Shown here in pieces: positions 61,098-64,000 of a DNA stretch of 64,000 nt. The notes below the pieces were generated by a model that made no database searches, had not been told where the DNA came from, and saw nothing but the letters and a program-made list of their open reading frames with translations. A program made the position numbers and the translations under genes. The stretch is taken from assembly GCA_026261815.1 (NCBI GenBank), contig JAMPIT010000174.1, positions 13,392,001-13,456,000 of the forward strand, read 5' to 3'. The stretch comes from Monarcha castaneiventris obscurior (taxonomy: Eukaryota; Chordata; Aves; Passeriformes; Monarchidae). Each line of letters begins with the position of its first letter. Within the stretch, counting starts at the first letter, position 1.

Positions 61098-63178
61098 CTA
61101 AAAGAGAAAAAGGGTTTGTGTTATTTTAAAAAGCCAGGTACTTCTGAGGAAACTTTCTATGGTAACTGGACTGGCAACTTGTATGTCTGGTTTTGGGGTT
61201 TTTTTCTTCCTGTAAAACAATCCAGCTTCCTCTGGCCAGAGAGACTGAGTGTGTGTGTGTGAAACTGTCCCTGGGGCTGTGTTCTGTCTGGTCAGCTTTG
61301 CTAAGAGGGAGGGAGAGTGGGTGGCTTAGCTGGGGGTGTTTTAACACTCAAAGCTGGCTACACCCTGGCTGATGAGGACAAACATCAGCTTTGCACTAGC
61401 ACAGTCTATTCTGGGCAGAGTCATGGTCACCAGCTGTAGGATCAGAAACTGGGATTGACCAGGCACTGCACAGCAACTTCCCAGCGTCCCCAGCAGTGAG
61501 GGGTGTGGGGCTGTTCCAGGCCACAGCTGGAGGAAGGAGACTGCTCCAAGTATGAAAAGCTACGGCAGAACAAGGAGCCACCAATGGGCCTGCCCATGGA
61601 AGGGGGATTGGACTTGAAAGTCTTTGACAGCCCCTTCTAACCTAAACCATTCTGTGATTCTATGACCTCAGACCTCCCAGTTCCCTTTGCCAGTGCTTGG
61701 GACCAGCTCCCTTGGAATTCTGCAGCTGTTGAATAGAGGAACATCGTCCACTTGCTGTAGCTTCCTACCCCTGTAGCTTCCATCCCCTGTGTTTGAAAGG
61801 TTGCAGACCAACACAAGTGCATGGCTAGTCCCACTTCAAGTGTCTTCTGCAGCACCGTCCATCTCTGAATTCCCATTTCAGTGCTCTGTTCCCTGGTTTC
61901 CTACTCCCTGTCTCCACTGGCAGCTGTGGGTGGCAGTGCCACAGAGGTGACAAGTCTTGCACCACAGCTGGGCTGCAGGAGTTGGCTCAGCTCACACACT
62001 TAAACTCTGCAGTAAATACAAAACTCATTACCACTCCCTCATTGTCAGCTTGTGCTATGGAGGCAGGAAAGCTTTTCTAGGAGAGTGTAAAAAAGAAGGC
62101 AGCACCATGTAAAGCAGATTTTATTCAGAGCCATCGACTCAAAAGCACAGCAAACGTGGCAGTACTTACAAGAATGCCAGCAGAAATGCAACACAAGGAG
62201 ATGCAGAAAGCAAAAAATACATTCACAGGTTTTGGAGGTAGTTGCGGGAAGACAAAAGCACTGATTAGTGTGACCTGTATGGAGGAAAACAGAGATGAGG
62301 ATTTCACTCTTGCCAAGGCTGCAGCAAGAGGAGGCTCAGCCCAAGGCTGGAGCAGCGCAGCGCTCGCATCCTGCTCTGTGCACCTCTCCCTGTGCTCTGA
62401 CTCCCACCCCTGAGGAGCTGAAGGAAAATGAAAGTCTGGAGGGAAACTGCTTTGAAACAGCTGCACACTGAGAGGAGTGGAATAAAAACGACAAAAGCTT
62501 TGCCATGCTGGCTCATTGCCAGAAACCACCCTCCAAGTAGCCATGAAGCCATCAGGCCTGGGGTAAACACTGCCCATGCTGGAGCATCCCTTCAGCCACG
62601 TGTTCCACCAGCTGGCACCTCGCCTGTCCCCACAGCCTCCTGAACCCCTGCTCTCCAACAATCCCCCCCTGGACCACACAATGATGGTCTCCAGTCACGA
62701 TGGCACTGGGTTTGTCTTTGAAGCTTGGGGAAAGCACAGCTCAACACAAAGGGACAAACTTTGGAAAGACTTATATAAGCCATAAATAGAGGACAATAAA
62801 TCATAAATAGAAGGAAATAGAAGCAAACGCTCTCCTGGCACATAAATGCTTTGTTGTCTCACCCAGCCTCACATTCAGCCAGGATGGACAATCTACCAGA
62901 GAACTTCAAAGATTTTACTGCAGCTCTTAAAAGATGGCATGAAGAAAGGTATTCCCCTCCTGTTGTCAAAGACTTTCAAAAGACAGATTATGTTCCAAAA
63001 TTACTGCCTGCCCTAAATTAGAGCCTGTTTGGTCATTGGAAGTTTCACCACCCGTTTTGGGGGAGAAATTCTGTTTTTTTCCCTGTCACCTAAAGGTGCA
63101 ACATGGGGTGGGATGGGAGATACTTACTACAAGCAGCAAGGTTGTTAAGCCACCAACGACTAGATTGATGATTCTGTC
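60975..63178 (-). CDS. TMEM243: TMEM243, small membrane protein (partial, spliced)
   Basis: Three coding exons (63178-63128, 62274-62170, 61097-60975) give 92 residues, which join in phase 0. Human TMEM243 has 118 residues as I recall, so about 26 N-terminal residues are missing; their exon was not found up to 64,000 and is probably outside the window. The visible part has three to four hydrophobic spans (INLVVGGLTTLLLVVTLISA; VNVFFAFCISLCCISAGIL; YYILFSIVMLCICANLYF). The function of the family is not known to me. Gene order and convergent orientation relative to DMTF1 are as in mammals. Confidence 0.92.
61247..61261. repeat. Short GT microsatellite
   Basis: About seven GT units in the TMEM243 intron. 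Confidence 0.8.
61583..61665 (+). mobile_element. Short CR1 LINE 3' end in TMEM243 intron
   Basis: TTGGACTTGAAAGTCTTTGA, CCCCTTCTAACCTAAACCAT and an ATTCTGTGATTCTATGA tail mark the last 80 bases of a CR1 copy, antisense to TMEM243. Confidence 0.92.
62170..62274 (-). CDS. TMEM243: TMEM243 internal coding exon
   Basis: 105 nt, 35 residues: VTLISAFVFPQLPPKP, then VNVFFAFCISLCCISAGIL. Acceptor ATACAG at 62275-62280 and donor GTAAGT read on the minus strand at 62169-62164. A 184-codon open frame runs over it, but only this exon resembles the family. Confidence 0.95.
63128..63178 (-). CDS. TMEM243: TMEM243 internal coding exon (51 nt)
   Basis: 51 nt, 17 residues: DRIINLVVGGLTTLLLV. Acceptor CTTCAG at 63179-63184; donor GTAAGT at 63127-63122 on the minus strand. 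Phase 0 on both sides. Confidence 0.94.
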
Positions 63179-63184
63179 CTGAAG

Positions 63185-64000
63185 AAAAGATAAAGAGTGT
63201 TCTGTGTATCAAAAAACCAACCAAAAAAAAACCCCAAACCATATAAAATAGATCATTAACCAACAACATTGAGAGCATCAGCCAGGATCCACGTTATCCC
63301 CAGCACACCATCGAGGCTCCCTGGTCAGCTCTGCCACACAGGAAGGTTTCCCTCCCTCCACGGACCCCAGGGAGGTTGTATTGGTCAAGGCCTCGTGCAG
63401 CAGGTTTGCTTATTTGCAAATGGCTTCTCTGCTACATCCAAATTGATTACAGTTGTGCAAATTATTTTTAAATCTTTTTTTTGAAGTGTGAGCGCACAGA
63501 TGGAGGTTGTCAGGAAAAGCTTTTTTTAGCCTCACTGCCTGAGAATTAATAGATTGATAGAGTCTTAGGTGGGAATTTGTGGGCTGCTGGCAAAGAGGTG
63601 AAGCATTGCCCACACCCCAAACATTCCACCCTAACACCACACAGCAGCTCTGCTTGAACGGACAGGTATCCCCCCACACTTCTTTCTGCTGCTCCTCATC
63701 AGTATAAAACAACTGACTGGGAGGACACAACCTTTTTGCACCTGGGAAGAGAGACCCCTCAGTGCCAGCATCGCAGTCCCATGCCAGTGGCATCAGGGCA
63801 GGGACTGGCTGTGACACTGGGCTGTGTGACCATGGCCTGAGAGGAGCACCCAGAGCAAGACCCTGCACTGAGGCACCTTCTGGAGTGAAAAACAGGAAAA
63901 AGAGAACATTCCCATCCCTGCCAGCACACTGCCTTCTCCCTGGTGCTGCTCTGAGTATAAATATGTATCACTACAGTCGGGCTGGGCTGCACACAGCCAG
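63185..64000. other. TMEM243 upstream intron (presumed), no exon seen
   Basis: I looked on the minus strand for the TMEM243 N-terminal exon and did not find it. Open frames up to 152 codons here lack a recognised family. Confidence 0.45.

Noticed and set aside
62125..62679. A 184-codon minus-strand gene
   Set aside because: Only 62170-62274 matches a known protein (TMEM243), with splice sites at both ends. The rest is intron read through.
1..64000. CRISPR arrays, operons or other prokaryotic systems
   Set aside because: Introns, CR1 elements, a CpG island and a provirus show vertebrate nuclear DNA. The tandem repeats found are simple microsatellites.

Overview
The window is nuclear DNA from a bird, most likely a songbird. 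The evidence is CR1 LINE 3' ends that finish in the typical ATTCTRTGA-like tail, a tRNA-Ile-headed SINE with a CR1-like tail (a type I recall from songbirds), a class II endogenous retrovirus with an avian-type tRNA-Trp primer site, compact introns, and the vertebrate gene pair DMTF1 - TMEM243. There are no bacterial features.

Layout. (1) 1-10,663 is intergenic, with no exon I can recognise. It holds an antisense solo-LTR candidate (about 2,876-3,392), a CR1 3' end (about 4,545-4,931) and a GGCAA microsatellite. (2) 10,664-19,128 is a full-length provirus of 8,453 bp with two 577-bp LTRs that look identical, a 6-bp target duplication ACTCTC, a tRNA-Trp primer site, and gag, pro, pol and env that are all broken by stops and frameshifts. 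(3) 19,129-31,410 is intergenic, with an LTR-like stretch near 27 kb, a CCAAA-type low-complexity tract and two opposed CR1 pieces next to the next promoter. (4) 31,420-60,595 is the complete DMTF1 gene on the + strand: a CpG island with a non-coding first exon, then 16 coding exons encoding 767 residues with every splice phase intact. Its introns hold CR1 copies, a SINE and one LTR-like fragment. (5) 60,590-64,000 is the 3' part of TMEM243 on the - strand (three coding exons); its first coding exon was not found and is probably beyond the window.

DMTF1 encodes a nuclear Myb-like transcription factor that binds D-type cyclins and activates ARF in mammals. TMEM243 encodes a small multi-pass membrane protein of unknown function. 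The two genes are tail to tail, with poly(A) signals only 33 bp apart, so their transcripts probably touch or overlap. The provirus lies in the same direction as DMTF1, about 12.3 kb upstream of its CpG island. Its identical LTRs around a badly broken interior are the most notable observation in the window.
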